Shown: positions 31,901 to 41,933 of the stretch, one piece after another | Numbering within the stretch: position 1 is the first letter of the stretch | How the letters are laid out: each line of letters opens with the position of its first letter | Origin: Bradyrhizobium sp. CB82 | Lineage (GTDB): Bacteria; Pseudomonadota; Alphaproteobacteria; Rhizobiales; Xanthobacteraceae | Length of the DNA: 64,000 nt | Reading direction: 5' to 3' | NCBI RefSeq assembly: GCF_029714405.1 | Contig: NZ_CP121650.1 | Location: 8,189,001-8,253,000, forward strand | Translations under genes and position numbers: made by a program | The notes under the pieces: model-generated | What the model saw: only the letters and a program-made list of their open reading frames with translations | What the model was told of the DNA's origin: nothing | Database searches by the model: none

Positions 31901-34900
31901 TCTTCGACTATGAGCTTGCTTTGCTCGTCGCTGGCATGACCTCGGCGCACTGCCACCCATGCCTCGTAGTGCTTGCGGACGGCGGGAATGCGCATGGCCA
32001 CCTCGAACTTGAGGAAGCCGCAGCCGTCATTGGGGCACAGGGCGATGTACTGGCCGCCTGGTCCGGCCAGCTTGAACGGGTGCTGCGGCCCTGGCACGTC
32101 GTCGATGAAGCCCATGCGCAGCGTGCCCTCGACCACGTGGTCGACCGGCACCATCTCCAGCAGCGCGCGTTGCATGCGCGACCAGTCCTCGCGCTGCGGC
32201 GCGAGCTTTGCGGCCAGCTGCATCAGAGCGCTGCCGGGGGCCGTGTCGGCATAGCGAACCGCCGGCAGCAGCGACGCCGCCGCCGTGCTGCCGGACAGGA
32301 TGCCGGACGCCCGTTGATGGCCCGCTCGGCTCAAGCGACTGCCGCCGAACAGATCGAAGCGCCACGGCTCGCCCAGGAAATTGAAGGTGCGCGCCAGCAT
32401 GAAGGCGGACAGCGAACCAGGCAGTTGCACCTCCACCAGGGGCAGACCGGTCAGGCGCGCAAACAGAGAGTACGGCTTGCTCTCGTCGTCCACGTTGCTC
32501 TTGAGCATCTTTCCCAGCATGTCCACCACGACGTGCCTAGTGTCGCCTGTGCCAGGGGCCAGCGGTTGGGGTCGGCCGGGCCGCGTTTGCATGCCTTGAT
32601 GCACGTCCTGCACGCTGAACTCGGAGGGCGCATGGCTTTGCGTGAGCTGCTCGAAGTGCGCGAGCATGTGCAAGTCCAGCGCGTCCAACACTTCATCGCC
32701 GGCTTCGATCTGCGCGATGAGGTTCCAGCTCGTCTGCCCGAGGTCTGACTCGATCACCTCGCGTGTGCGCCGGAGCGTCTCCGTGACCCAATTGGCCAGT
32801 TGCTCGCGGCGAGCTCGCACGGCCGAGCGCTGCCCCTCGACATTACGCGGCTTCCACTGCCTGCTCACCACTGCGTACGCCTTGAGCACCTGATAGAACG
32901 TCAGTGCCGGGCAGCGCGTGGTGTACTGCTCGTCGGCGGACGCAGCGCTCGCAACAGTGGCTGCGCCATCGGCTTGCCGTCCCTGCAGAAAGCGATCGAT
33001 CTTGCGCGCGACGATCGGCTGCATCTCATCGAAGACGGACAGTGCCTGGCCGTGATGGCGAGAGAGTTCCTGGCTGCGGGCCAAGGGCAGCAAGCCCAGG
33101 CATAGGTTGCCCACCGATTCAAGGTCCGTCTCGCGCAAGTTCGTTTCGCGGCACAGGATTGCCACCCTGTTCAAGGCCGGCCTGGCCAGCGGCCGCATGT
33201 CGCGTTGCAGTTGTTCAATGACCATCGCCTTGAAGATCATGGCGATGTCCTGGGCTTGCGCCGTCCCGAAGTGATCCCGATGCAGGTCAAGGTGCGCGGC
33301 CAGCCCCTGAAGCTTCGCGCGCGCGAGCGCTTGAACCTCCGCCTCGTCCTCCGTATCCACTGCTGAGTGGGAAAGGTGCGACAAGGCGTTGCCGACCCGC
33401 GCAAGCGTGGCCATGTCGAAATCGCGCCAGGGAAGGTCGGGCCCACCCGCCCGATCAGCCAGCGCGATCGATGCCCAGCGCCAGTCGGGCGCATGGGGCG
33501 ACCCGCACAGGGCGTTGAGCGACATGGCGACTTCTTGCGCCTTCATTTCCTGCAGCAACGTGTCCTCGCTCACGACCCGTTCGGCCAGACGTTCAGTTGC
33601 GTCCCGGCACACTTCGTTGTCGGGCCACTTGCTCAGCGCGTTGAGCGTGTTGGCGACATTTTGTGCGTCCATATCGTCGACCAAGGTCGCATCGACTGCG
33701 ATTCGCTTGGCGAGGCACTGGGCCGCGTCCCGGCAGATCCGGCTGTCGGACCACTTGCTCAGCGCGTTGAGTGAGTGGGCGACACTTCGCGCGTTCATCT
33801 CGTGCGTCAACGTGTCGTCGCGCGTGATCCGTTCGGCTAAGCGCCTGCCCGCCTTCCTGCACGAACGATTCTCGGGCGACTTGCTCAGTGCGTTGAGCAA
33901 GTTGGCGAGATGTCGTTCATCCATGTCCTCGACCAGGAGCGCGTCATTGGCGATTCGCTCGGCCATGCGTCTGACAGTCATCTGGAAGACGGGGCTATCC
34001 AGCCATTTGCTCACGGCGTTGAACGCGCTGGCAACCGCTTCGGCGTTCATCTCCTGCAGCAACGCCTCGTCGCTCGCGACCCGTTCGCCTAAGTACTCGC
34101 CGGCACTTCGGCAAGCGGGGCTGCCGGGCCACTTGCTCAGCGCGTTGAGCGAGTTAGCAACATTTTGTGCGTCCATGTCCCGCACCAAGCCTGCATCGTT
34201 TGCGATTCGTTCAGCCAGACGTTCGCTGGCGTTCTGACAGGCAGGACTGTCGGGCCACTTGCTCACTGCGTTGAGCGAGATGGCGACCGCTTGAGCCACC
34301 ATCTCCCAGATCAAGGCGGCATCGTGCGCGATTCGCCCGGCGAGACGTTCGCCAGCGCTCTGGCAGTCTGGATTGCCAGACCACTTGCTCATTGCGTTGA
34401 GCACTAGGCTGGCCCCTTGAGCCGTTAGGTCCCGGTCCAGCCGCTCACGCAGCAGCACGCGTCCTAGCCGAGCTACGGCTTGTTCGCAGCGATAGCTGCG
34501 GGTGTTCTTCGACAGAGCGTTCGCAAGCAATGCCAGGTTCTTGCCACTCAGCTCCGGCAGGCTGTCGTGTTCCAGCACCTCACCGGCGAGCCAAGCTACG
34601 GCCTGCATGCACGTGGCTCTGCCCGGGTGCTTGCCAAGCTGGCTACCCAGATGCACGAGTTGCTGCAGCGGGGCGTCTACGAACCAGTCGGTCTTGACCA
34701 AGTAGTGCGCGGCCAAGTCCGTGCAGCGTTCCAGATCCGGTCGATACTGATCGCTTTGTGCAGAAGTGGCGGAGCGCGCCAACATCTGGAAGTACCTGTT
34801 AAGCCATCCTGCGTTCTTCTCTGGCGTCGCACCGCCGTCGAGAAATGGCAGCGCCCAGCCGTACCCATTGCGGTCTGCCAACACGTTGTCGCGGGCCAAT

Positions 34901-35781
34901 TCTATGCACGCTCGAGGATGCCGCACGTGATGTTCCCGTGGAAGGTCGGGTTGCACAGCAAGGCGCAGTTGCTCGCGCTGATACCGACGCAGCTGACGGA
35001 GTTGCTCGATCTCATCATGGCGCAGACCTCGCTCGCACTCCGTAAGCTGTTCCGTGGTTGGCGCGGCGTCTGCCCGGGCGCCTTGCGTAACCGGCAACAT
35101 GCGGGAGGCGGTGCTGCCGTGACGGACGGGCTCAGGCGTGGCTTCCTCCGGCACCGCCGAGGACGTGCGGCGCGCAGTTTCCCTGAAATCCTCAAGGCCG
35201 ACGCCCGCCTTGGCACGGTCGCGCTTGACGAAATCCATGCGAAGCTCTGGATACATATCCGGCGCCGAACCGTCGGACAACTTTTCGCGACGACTCTTCC
35301 TGAAAGCTTTGCCGAGCCCTGATTTGACCCGAGAGAACAGTCCACGGGGCTTGTTGTCCTTGGTCCGCGTCGCAGGTTGCGCTTCCGATGGCACTGTGTA
35401 GCGCATGCTACTGAATGGTCTGTCCCGCAAGTTAGACTGTGAATCCTTTGCAGCCGAGCCAAGGGGAGCGCGCGGAATATCGACACTGAACCGCGTGCTA
35501 CTGAACGAATTGTCCTGCAGGTTGGATCGGCGCGGCATCCGCATCGAACCACCAACGTCAGTACGCCGGATACTTCCATGCGCCTCTGCGGCCCGAGTGT
35601 CGGGCGAACTAGGGTCAGCGGATATCTCCTCCCGGGAGCCGAGTTGCAGCCTGTCCAACTGCTGCTCAAAGCCGATTTGACCCGCAGGCTCGTTGTCCTG
35701 CTCTTGCCGCGCACGCTGCAGCTCTTGCTGCTCAGCGTACCACCGCATCCAATAGTTCGGATCGTTATGGCTGGTCTCCAC
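28975..35781 (-). CDS. giant SKWP/XopAD-type type III effector, 2,268 aa
   Basis: One uninterrupted frame of 2,268 codons from GTG 35781 (GGGAG upstream). Residues 1-165 are the same secretion module as in the effector at 6573. Residues ~405-765 are nine ~42-residue SKWP repeats (core SLNALSKWPDSPAC, then ERLAERIANDA), probably an ARM-like superhelix. Residue ~1528 onward reads DCDGDD within ELRKRNMDCDGDDAFMY, a DxDGD metal motif. Residues ~1940-2040 (NDALRYSVV, TPWEIQFHTAETFELKERYH) resemble a RelA/SpoT-like synthetase fold. The end (GLNCLLDTVLQ, Cys2157; PGHFQPLWP, His2260) resembles a papain/OTU-like protease. XopAD/RipS proteins are delivered into plant cells; the enzymatic suggestions are inference from motifs. 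Its repeats match the family of the gene at the left edge. Confidence 0.88.
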   Translation of the reverse strand: METSHNDPNYWMRWYAEQQELQRARQEQDNEPAGQIGFEQQLDRLQLGSREEISADPSSPDTRAAEAHGSIRRTDVGGSMRMPRRSNLQDNSFSSTRFSVDIPRAPLGSAAKDSQSNLRDRPFSSMRYTVPSEAQPATRTKDNKPRGLFSRVKSGLGKAFRKSRREKLSDGSAPDMYPELRMDFVKRDRAKAGVGLEDFRETARRTSSAVPEEATPEPVRHGSTASRMLPVTQGARADAAPTTEQLTECERGLRHDEIEQLRQLRRYQREQLRLAVQPDLPREHHVRHPRACIELARDNVLADRNGYGWALPFLDGGATPEKNAGWLNRYFQMLARSATSAQSDQYRPDLERCTDLAAHYLVKTDWFVDAPLQQLVHLGSQLGKHPGRATCMQAVAWLAGEVLEHDSLPELSGKNLALLANALSKNTRSYRCEQAVARLGRVLLRERLDRDLTAQGASLVLNAMSKWSGNPDCQSAGERLAGRIAHDAALIWEMVAQAVAISLNAVSKWPDSPACQNASERLAERIANDAGLVRDMDAQNVANSLNALSKWPGSPACRSAGEYLGERVASDEALLQEMNAEAVASAFNAVSKWLDSPVFQMTVRRMAERIANDALLVEDMDERHLANLLNALSKSPENRSCRKAGRRLAERITRDDTLTHEMNARSVAHSLNALSKWSDSRICRDAAQCLAKRIAVDATLVDDMDAQNVANTLNALSKWPDNEVCRDATERLAERVVSEDTLLQEMKAQEVAMSLNALCGSPHAPDWRWASIALADRAGGPDLPWRDFDMATLARVGNALSHLSHSAVDTEDEAEVQALARAKLQGLAAHLDLHRDHFGTAQAQDIAMIFKAMVIEQLQRDMRPLARPALNRVAILCRETNLRETDLESVGNLCLGLLPLARSQELSRHHGQALSVFDEMQPIVARKIDRFLQGRQADGAATVASAASADEQYTTRCPALTFYQVLKAYAVVSRQWKPRNVEGQRSAVRARREQLANWVTETLRRTREVIESDLGQTSWNLIAQIEAGDEVLDALDLHMLAHFEQLTQSHAPSEFSVQDVHQGMQTRPGRPQPLAPGTGDTRHVVVDMLGKMLKSNVDDESKPYSLFARLTGLPLVEVQLPGSLSAFMLARTFNFLGEPWRFDLFGGSRLSRAGHQRASGILSGSTAAASLLPAVRYADTAPGSALMQLAAKLAPQREDWSRMQRALLEMVPVDHVVEGTLRMGFIDDVPGPQHPFKLAGPGGQYIALCPNDGCGFLKFEVAMRIPAVRKHYEAWVAVRRGHASDEQSKLIVEESELKRLAPQALQHFPYDVEAIAEAHEAMQLRLHNLARQQATSAAGQPRLGIDATMLYDLTVSGGYAGQKIRAVPSADNKVHLPHQRSDAFDRAGGALLLGKPPYDKENLLPVHEDRVATTAQGDATAEFLSRCFAIQYSYTGFNDDSGEDAEMLHSKGMLIIPPKGCWSPTHENMDLVCSKEDLKTLSRWIAGRDRAAAPSNMVSTGSLRVKEIVQPGRLGALPINELRKRNMDCDGDDAFMYAGYPKLATLIARVMDERAARRGQPRSFKPPKTATPAFDADSGHYRPGRAPEILAEQRGRRLMGTASTLATRFLSQPDDLREAMARAMMFGTYDGVERSLRNGLSAVLESTQPDPQALHSLAMQAYQAIGRAHMPDAREAAMLLYGEVLRHHQASGQPTASGPAELSEALAQRFPDLARAYVQAVDVPARIHAILDNYPVCRLSHERFPDGQPGLVPGEPELTMRNLFTIAIKVGTDALKSDTGTALFSKVIEACERQETRFPDRVRNVPHGKETARAMRHNRFDPDQAKAVLQRMPTMAAGVMHNAVQSLQQAGMLAPPPAPAAARLDKTPRAQVAQAAGALFERAQQMDREITPMLQQIVSTFGADLAGLEHRQKSKRSLRTKLDSLMAAKNKTLEEAVAAVNDALRYSVVLPPQNFTEGCRRILATLDQQGHARTALTNHFTKRNEAFSAVSVTLRSPAGTPWEIQFHTAETFELKERYHDVYKRAQDMHLHGASLEQRREVTREAWLAFRDISIPPGCDEIDDWQEHSYAHGAESWNAPSYQASATRPTGAQDWGGASRHSAAAAFDVPSAAHHQAPAFAGASLPDLPVGPSRYTLQTFLGRFNADVGQASGQGLNCLLDTVLQFAHNTMRLDHETPQTRQIEQEVRSLRNALVQMGVVDPHGEIDLYGAEGVGVLLANHLGVRIQAIEADAADVNARLTVHPVLGEQGRLVHILHTPGHFQPLWPRH
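33400..34600. repeat. tandem ~126-bp coding repeats (SKWP units)
   Basis: About nine in-frame 126-bp units within the giant effector, visible by the recurring CCACTTGCTCA-CGCGTTGAG (or near variant) on the plus strand. The units differ by 20-40%, so they are protein-level repeats, not a recent DNA expansion. Confidence 0.8.
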
Positions 35782-35847
35782 ACTACGCTCCCTAGATGAG
35801 ATGAATCTTCATAGCTGCCTCAGAGCTAGACTCCGGTGCACTGACCA

Positions 35848-35874
35848 CAAAGATTCTAGCTTCAGAAAGCCGAT
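35848..35874 (-). promoter_or_regulatory. possible degenerate tts box
   Basis: On the minus strand ATCGGCTTTCTGAAGCTA resembles the tts box with a one-base gap and shares GCTTTCTGA with the weak box at 2144. It is ~93 bp upstream of the giant effector. I rate it weak. Confidence 0.3.
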
Positions 35875-36383
35875 TGCCAAGATGGCCAACCGGAATAAGA
35901 ACACGTTCGGCGCGCGCCACTCCGAGTTCGCGCATTACTCACACCTAGCCAACAGGTGGCCACGCGCGCGCCAAAAGCGCAATCATGCGACAATCCGTTC
36001 GTTCATCCGAGCCGTTCATTAAGGAGGCTTGGAGTCGCTTAGCAACCTTGGACTCAAAATAATTCCGAAGACAGGGAAAGACAGAAATTTGCCCCGTCGG
36101 AAGGCAACAACGTTTGGCTCGTCCCATTGCCTAGCGGGACGCCCGGATTTAATCTTGAACTGCACATCCTGGTCCGGCTTCAATTCTTCATTCCACCGCC
36201 CCACATTCGCTGCGAGGGGCTTCGAGTCAGGACTCCGCAGCAACAGATTCTCGCGCACCATAGAACTCGAGACATTGAAACCTTTGCTCGCGATCATGAA
36301 GCCTCTGAGTGAGTGGCTGGCTGTATGCTTCAGACCGTACAATCTGACGCTACGTAGACATCAAGTTCTTTCTTGCGGCGGTC
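35875..36383. other. no gene identified
   Basis: About 500 bp upstream of the giant effector. Short frames on both strands without family resemblance. Confidence 0.35.
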
Positions 36384-36713
36384 ATGGCGAGGCCGGGTGC
36401 GCTTGTGTGTACCGGTCGAGGACGCGGGGATCGTCTCGCGCTTGGTGATCAGGTGGTTGCTGCAGTGAAATTCCTGCAGCTTGATTTCCTCGGGTCGGAC
36501 GATCTCAAGCGCCTCGCGGAAACGATCTCCGGGATTTGCGGAGTACGCAATGAGAAGGTCGCGCTAAACACGATAGAAGCTATTTCACTCGTGCGTGCAG
36601 AGTGCATTAAGCTAGCCGTCACGTTAAAGGAGCATATCGCGGACGACGGCTCGTTTCAGGCTGGATCAATGAAGGACGAGCAGTCGTGTGCGCCGAGATC
36701 AGGAACATCCTGA
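36384..36713 (+). CDS. hypothetical protein, uncertain
   Basis: A 109-residue frame whose middle, KRLAETISGICGVRNEKVAL and EAISLVRAECIKLAVTLKEH, is helical and looks coding. The first 30 residues and the last 10 do not, so this may be a central piece of an older gene. Not recognised. No clear ribosome site. Confidence 0.3.
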   Translation: MARPGALVCTGRGRGDRLALGDQVVAAVKFLQLDFLGSDDLKRLAETISGICGVRNEKVALNTIEAISLVRAECIKLAVTLKEHIADDGSFQAGSMKDEQSCAPRSGTS

Positions 36714-36825
36714 TAGACCAGCATAGCCCGTGCCGAAGCTTGCGCTTGGCGAGGTTTTGTCCCGATTGCGGCCGATCCTCCAAGCCGCGGCTGTTGGCAA
36801 GCGGTGCGCCCTTTGTATGAAACTC

Positions 36826-36853
36826 GTCAGCCTATCGACAGCTAACCCCCGTA
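36826..36853 (+). promoter_or_regulatory. tts box without an intact downstream gene
   Basis: GTCAGCCTATCGACAGCT followed by AACCCCCGTA is a strong tts box. The next ~1.7 kb holds only phosphonate-catabolism remnants and unassigned debris, so the effector it served appears to have been lost. Confidence 0.8.
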
Positions 36854-36939
36854 GCTTGCGAACGTCTCTATCCCGACTGGCAGGTCCGGGTCGGTTGGCT
36901 CAGATCTAGCTGAGAGAATGCGACGATCCCTCTCACAGA

Positions 36940-37300
36940 TCTACCTCGAGGACCCAGATCCATGTGGACCTGCTGGGCGGCTTCTTCGCACTGGCTCCCA
37001 CAAATCCGATTCCTACTTTGCTCGGATTTGCCTCGCACATCATCGAGTAGTTCGAGCGTTTCCGGGCCCCTGAGCCAGGGCGAGTTTCAGCGGCATTTGC
37101 GCAGCCACTCGACGAGACTGAGACGACTCATCTCGTGTGATGGGGCTATCCTTGCGTCTTCGATCGCTTCAGCTTGGACATGACCCTGACCGATCGCGTT
37201 TCCGCCGAAAGCTGGCCCGACGTGCAGAGAGAGTTGGATGCGGTCTTCGGCCCGTTGCCGCGAAGACTGCACCATCGATGCTCTTTCCCTCTTTGTTCAG
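36940..37300 (+). pseudogene. DUF1045 phosphonate-metabolism protein remnant
   Basis: Translating across stops and shifts gives DLLGGFFALAPTNPIPTLLG, then FERFRAPLSQGEFQRHLRSH, then WGYPCVFDRFSLDMTLTDRV and QRELDAVFGPL. These match, in order, the C-terminal half of the DUF1045 family encoded with phnN and phnM in rhizobial C-P lyase operons. An in-frame stop and an insertion break it, and the N-terminal half is missing. Confidence 0.65.
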
Positions 37301-37377
37301 GAACATTCTAGCGCGGATTTTGTCGTGCGGTCCCAGTTTACCTTGGGGAGCTGCCCCGTCCTCAAAAACGCGGCATG

Positions 37378-37632
37378 AGCCGATGACCTCTGCGCGCGGC
37401 CACCTGGTTCTCGTTGTTGGCCCCAGCTGTGCGGGCAAAGACACGCTGATCGATTTCGCCCGCGCATAGTTGCAGTCCGATCCCGATTTTCATTTCGCTC
37501 GTCGAGTCATCACTAGGCCTCCATCCGCCGGCGAGGATCGCCCCCATGAAATACGGAATTTTGCGGTTACCTGCGCGCCTTTGGTCCAAACGATGTCCTG
37601 TGTAAGCTCGGATCGAGGATTGGGAAGCTCGT
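37378..37632 (+). pseudogene. phnN: ribose 1,5-bisphosphokinase remnant
   Basis: Reads MTSARGHLVLVVGPSCAGKD with the Walker A loop of PhnN, which makes PRPP in the C-P lyase pathway. An in-frame TAG follows FARA, and the same frame then continues LQSDPDFHFARRVITRPPSA, also PhnN. After ~85 codons similarity ends. With DUF1045 just upstream, this is the tail of an old phosphonate-catabolic operon. Confidence 0.75.
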
Positions 37633-38480
37633 GGTAGAGGTCAAAATTTGATCTGAACGGCTTCACTTTGTGACTTTCGAGGCGTGCTCAGGCCTCACTC
37701 ACGTTACGGCCCGCCGGATTGCTCGGCCGCCAAAAGCGATCTTTGTCACGAGGCTTCGATCGTCCGATTGCCGCTCGTTAGCTACCAGATCAATCGACAA
37801 CTCTCTGGGCGGATCCTTCCTCCACTGGTAATAGGCCCTATCGGGGCGCACCATACGGTCTTACGAACAATTTGTCGCAAGTCTGCGGGAGAGAGCAGCC
37901 TCAACGCCCCTCTCTCGCTGCCGGATTTGCCTGGCCTGCATGAAGTCGTAGTCGTCCTCCCAATCGGGCGTCCTATTTGCTACACGTGCCGAGCTTTCGG
38001 CATACCTGCGATCGCTCTCCTCAGCCTTCGCAAGATAAAGCGCAGGCTTGTCTGCTCGCTGCCATTCACCCGCGCTATTGTTCGTCCACTTGTCGGACCG
38101 TGTAGGGCCAAGCACCATCAGGCAGTTGCTTACCTCAACAATACCGAGCGTCGCGGCCCGGTCTCTTGCCGCCTCGTTTATCGGATGGGATAGCAGCGGC
38201 GGGTGTCGCCATCCATCCGAAGCTGATGCTCCAGCGAAATGTCCCCGGCATTGTCCACCAGGGGATGAGGGACCCGAAAATCGACCATCGAGGTGATTTC
38301 CTTCCGTCCAGAGAACGGCTTTCTAATACGGCTATCTTCGAACAGCTCTTTGACGGGAGCCCCACTTTCCGGGCGCATTCTCCGCCCACACGTGGGCTGT
38401 CTCACAATTTGCCACCAACGTCATGAGCGCGGCGTTCAGCGGCATCCACTGTGCGGGGGCTGGCGCCAATTTTTTTTGCT
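37633..38480. other. decayed coding sequence, probably minus strand
   Basis: Minus-strand pieces read KELFEDSRIRKPFSGRKEIT and, after a shift, MVLGPTRSDKWTNNSAGEWQ and WEDDYDFMQARQIRQRE. They look like protein but I cannot name the family. Frame changes suggest a pseudogene. Confidence 0.35.
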
Positions 38481-38488
38481 ACCAACCC

Positions 38489-38517
38489 TTGCTCCCGTAA
38501 AACCACTGTCCTATTTC
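38489..38517 (+). promoter_or_regulatory. possible heat-shock (RpoH) promoter for groESL
   Basis: CTTGCTCCC with CCTATTT 18 bases after CTTG loosely fits alphaproteobacterial sigma-32 promoters. No CIRCE element or -24/-12 promoter is seen here, unlike the other groESL. Weak. Confidence 0.25.
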
Positions 38518-38595
38518 AAGCTGCGCTGGCACTCGCGGGCCTCGATTGCTAGCAATTCAGGACCGTCCACTCGTGCAAATACTTAGGAGGACTGC

Positions 38596-38910
38596 ATGAA
38601 TTTCCGTCCACTTCACGACCGCGTCGTTGTCAAGCGCGTCGACGCCGAAGAGAAGACCGCTGGCGGCATTATCATTCCAGACACAGCCAAGGAAAAGCCC
38701 TCGCAGGGTGAAGTCATCGCCGTTGGCCCCGGCGGCCGTGACGAGGCTGGCAAGTTGATCCCGATCGACGTGAAGGTCGGCGACCGCGTGCTGTTCGGCA
38801 AATGGTCGGGCACCGAGGTCAAGGTCGACGGCCAGGAGCTGTTGATCATGAAGGAGAGCGACATCATGGGCGTTCTCACCGACCTGTCTTCGAGCAAGAA
38901 GGCCGCCTAA
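38596..38910 (+). CDS. groES: 10-kDa co-chaperonin GroES, second copy
   Basis: A 104-residue GroES ([20 protein letters not shown], mobile loop [20 protein letters not shown]). The ribosome site AGGAGG lies just before ATG. It is followed 90 bp later by groEL in the same direction. It differs from the copy at 22910 in about 16 residues, with the clearest differences at the C-terminus (SSSKKAA against LSTEIAA). Confidence 0.97.
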   Translation: MNFRPLHDRVVVKRVDAEEKTAGGIIIPDTAKEKPSQGEVIAVGPGGRDEAGKLIPIDVKVGDRVLFGKWSGTEVKVDGQELLIMKESDIMGVLTDLSSSKKAA

Positions 38911-40650
<1,740 letters not shown>

Positions 40651-40675
40651 AGCCCGACGCTCCCAACGAAATGCG

Positions 40676-40708
40676 AAACCCCGGCAGCAATGCCGGGGTT
40701 TTTTTTGC
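40676..40708 (+). terminator. rho-independent terminator of groESL
   Basis: Stem ACCCCGGCA, loop GCAA, stem TGCCGGGGT, then a run of eight or more T. Starts ~26 bp after the groEL stop. Confidence 0.95.
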
Positions 40709-41084
40709 TCGCCTCCTTCCTTTCCGGCGTCGCTTCTATCGTTTGAGCTGTTCTAACTAAGATTATTCCTGCACCTCGCGGGCTGCAAGAACAGTGACCT
40801 TCGGTTCCGCCCAGCTACGGCACCGTTCACTGCAAATCCAAGAGGCCGGCGAACAACGATCCGATCAAAATGAAAGTTTAAGCGTGAAGCCGTTACTGAG
40901 GAGGCATCCTCTGGAGGGCCTGCTGCATTTTTCTACTCCCCTACTCTATCGCACGACGGCCGGCCAGGAGATCCTTTGCAGGCAAGCGCGTGACCCCCGA
41001 TATATTCCGGACGTGCAAGCTGTGTCTCGTTTGCACTAGGCGCCGATCTGGAAGGCCGCTAGAGATCATCGTGAGCGAGGGGCG
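40709..41084. other. intergenic, no gene supported
   Basis: A plus-strand frame at 40794-41039 has no family resemblance or good ribosome site. Confidence 0.35.
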
Positions 41085-41276
41085 ATGAGCGACGTAGGAT
41101 ATCAGGTGTATTCGAAAAATGGCAACGGTGCCATCGTGGTTGTCGCCTCCTCCGCAAAGCAAGCTCTCGCCAAGGCCAATGAGCTCGCCGAATCTGGGAA
41201 CGAGGTCTTGATCAAGGACCTTGCCGGCAAGGTCCTCGACACGGCCGTGATCGTTGAACTCGCTGCGCGCGAATAG
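41085..41276 (+). CDS. small hypothetical protein, 63 aa
   Basis: MSDVGYQVYSKNGNGAIVVV, then a helix (AKQALAKANELAESGNEVLI) and a short strand-like end: a compact alpha/beta protein. A purine-rich GAGGGG ribosome site precedes ATG. No disruption. Family not recognised. Confidence 0.6.
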   Translation: MSDVGYQVYSKNGNGAIVVVASSAKQALAKANELAESGNEVLIKDLAGKVLDTAVIVELAARE

Positions 41277-41836
41277 ATTTTCCCGGCGCCGGATGTTCGG
41301 GGTCGGGTCTCTTGTTCCTTGCCCAGTTCGGTGGTGTAGGAACGACCAGATTCCTACGGAGGATCTAACCTCACTATTGCAAAGCAGCTCATTGTCATGG
41401 AGCTCTTAATGGGCCGCTCGTTCATCAAGCCGCTGTCCTTGCCCGCTGGATCGATGTCGTCGGCAGCAAGCCCTTTCTATTCAGGGCGCTGCTCAGGGCA
41501 TCGGAGGCCGGCTGGCGGCCACGCTTCCATCCCAATTCCACGATATGTGTGAAGTCCGCATGTGGGAAGTCCTCCGCCGCCACGTTGACCCCTGGATGCG
41601 CCGGCAGGTCCAAACGGCTCGAAGCCGCGCTGGACCGGCCAGGCTTCGGTCGCTCAAGATGGCCCGAGGCCAAGGATGGCTCGGCGCTCGCAGACTGCGA
41701 TAGCGACATTTGCTGCGCCCTCCCAAACTCCATCCCCGCGATTTCTTGATCTGAAGGCGGCTTGTCTCCAGGCAATCAAGTTCGACAGTCGGCGTTGGAG
41801 CGCCGGATCAATTTCTGCGCAACAACTTCGGCAAGG
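41277..41836. other. no gene identified
   Basis: Region upstream of the phosphonate cluster. Minus-strand frames (41425-41775) and plus-strand extensions lack any family signal. Confidence 0.35.
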
Positions 41837-41930
41837 TCAACTACCAACTATCGCAATTGATGTCGATAACAGAAACATGTCACCTTCCACTGATGAGCGT
41901 CGGCCGACCAACCGCAGCCGGCAAGGCATC
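41837..41930. repeat. phosphonate-cluster leader repeat, copy A
   Basis: Starts GTCAACTACCAAC and contains CAATTGATGTCGAT and CATGTCACCTT, then TGATGAGCGTCGGCCG. It lies directly upstream of pepM. Two diverged copies lie at 45415 and 53727. Confidence 0.7.
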
Positions 41931-41933
41931 GGT

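Noticed and set aside
33400..34600. Regular ~126-bp spacing resembling a CRISPR-like or satellite array
   Set aside because: Units are in-frame, diverged and encode SKWP protein repeats; there are no identical short repeats with unique spacers.
35797..36342. Small genes upstream of the giant effector (for example a chaperone)
   Set aside because: The available frames lack ribosome sites and do not resemble acidic type III chaperones.
38521..38560. TGGCAC near the right groES as a sigma-54 promoter, and ATTGCTAGCAAT as an operator
   Set aside because: No GC at the required ten-base spacing after TGGCAC; the 12-bp palindrome does not match CIRCE.
41824..41880. nod box upstream of pepM
   Set aside because: The ATC-N9-GAT pairs and the conserved 3' half of nod boxes are not present; only the local leader repeat is seen.
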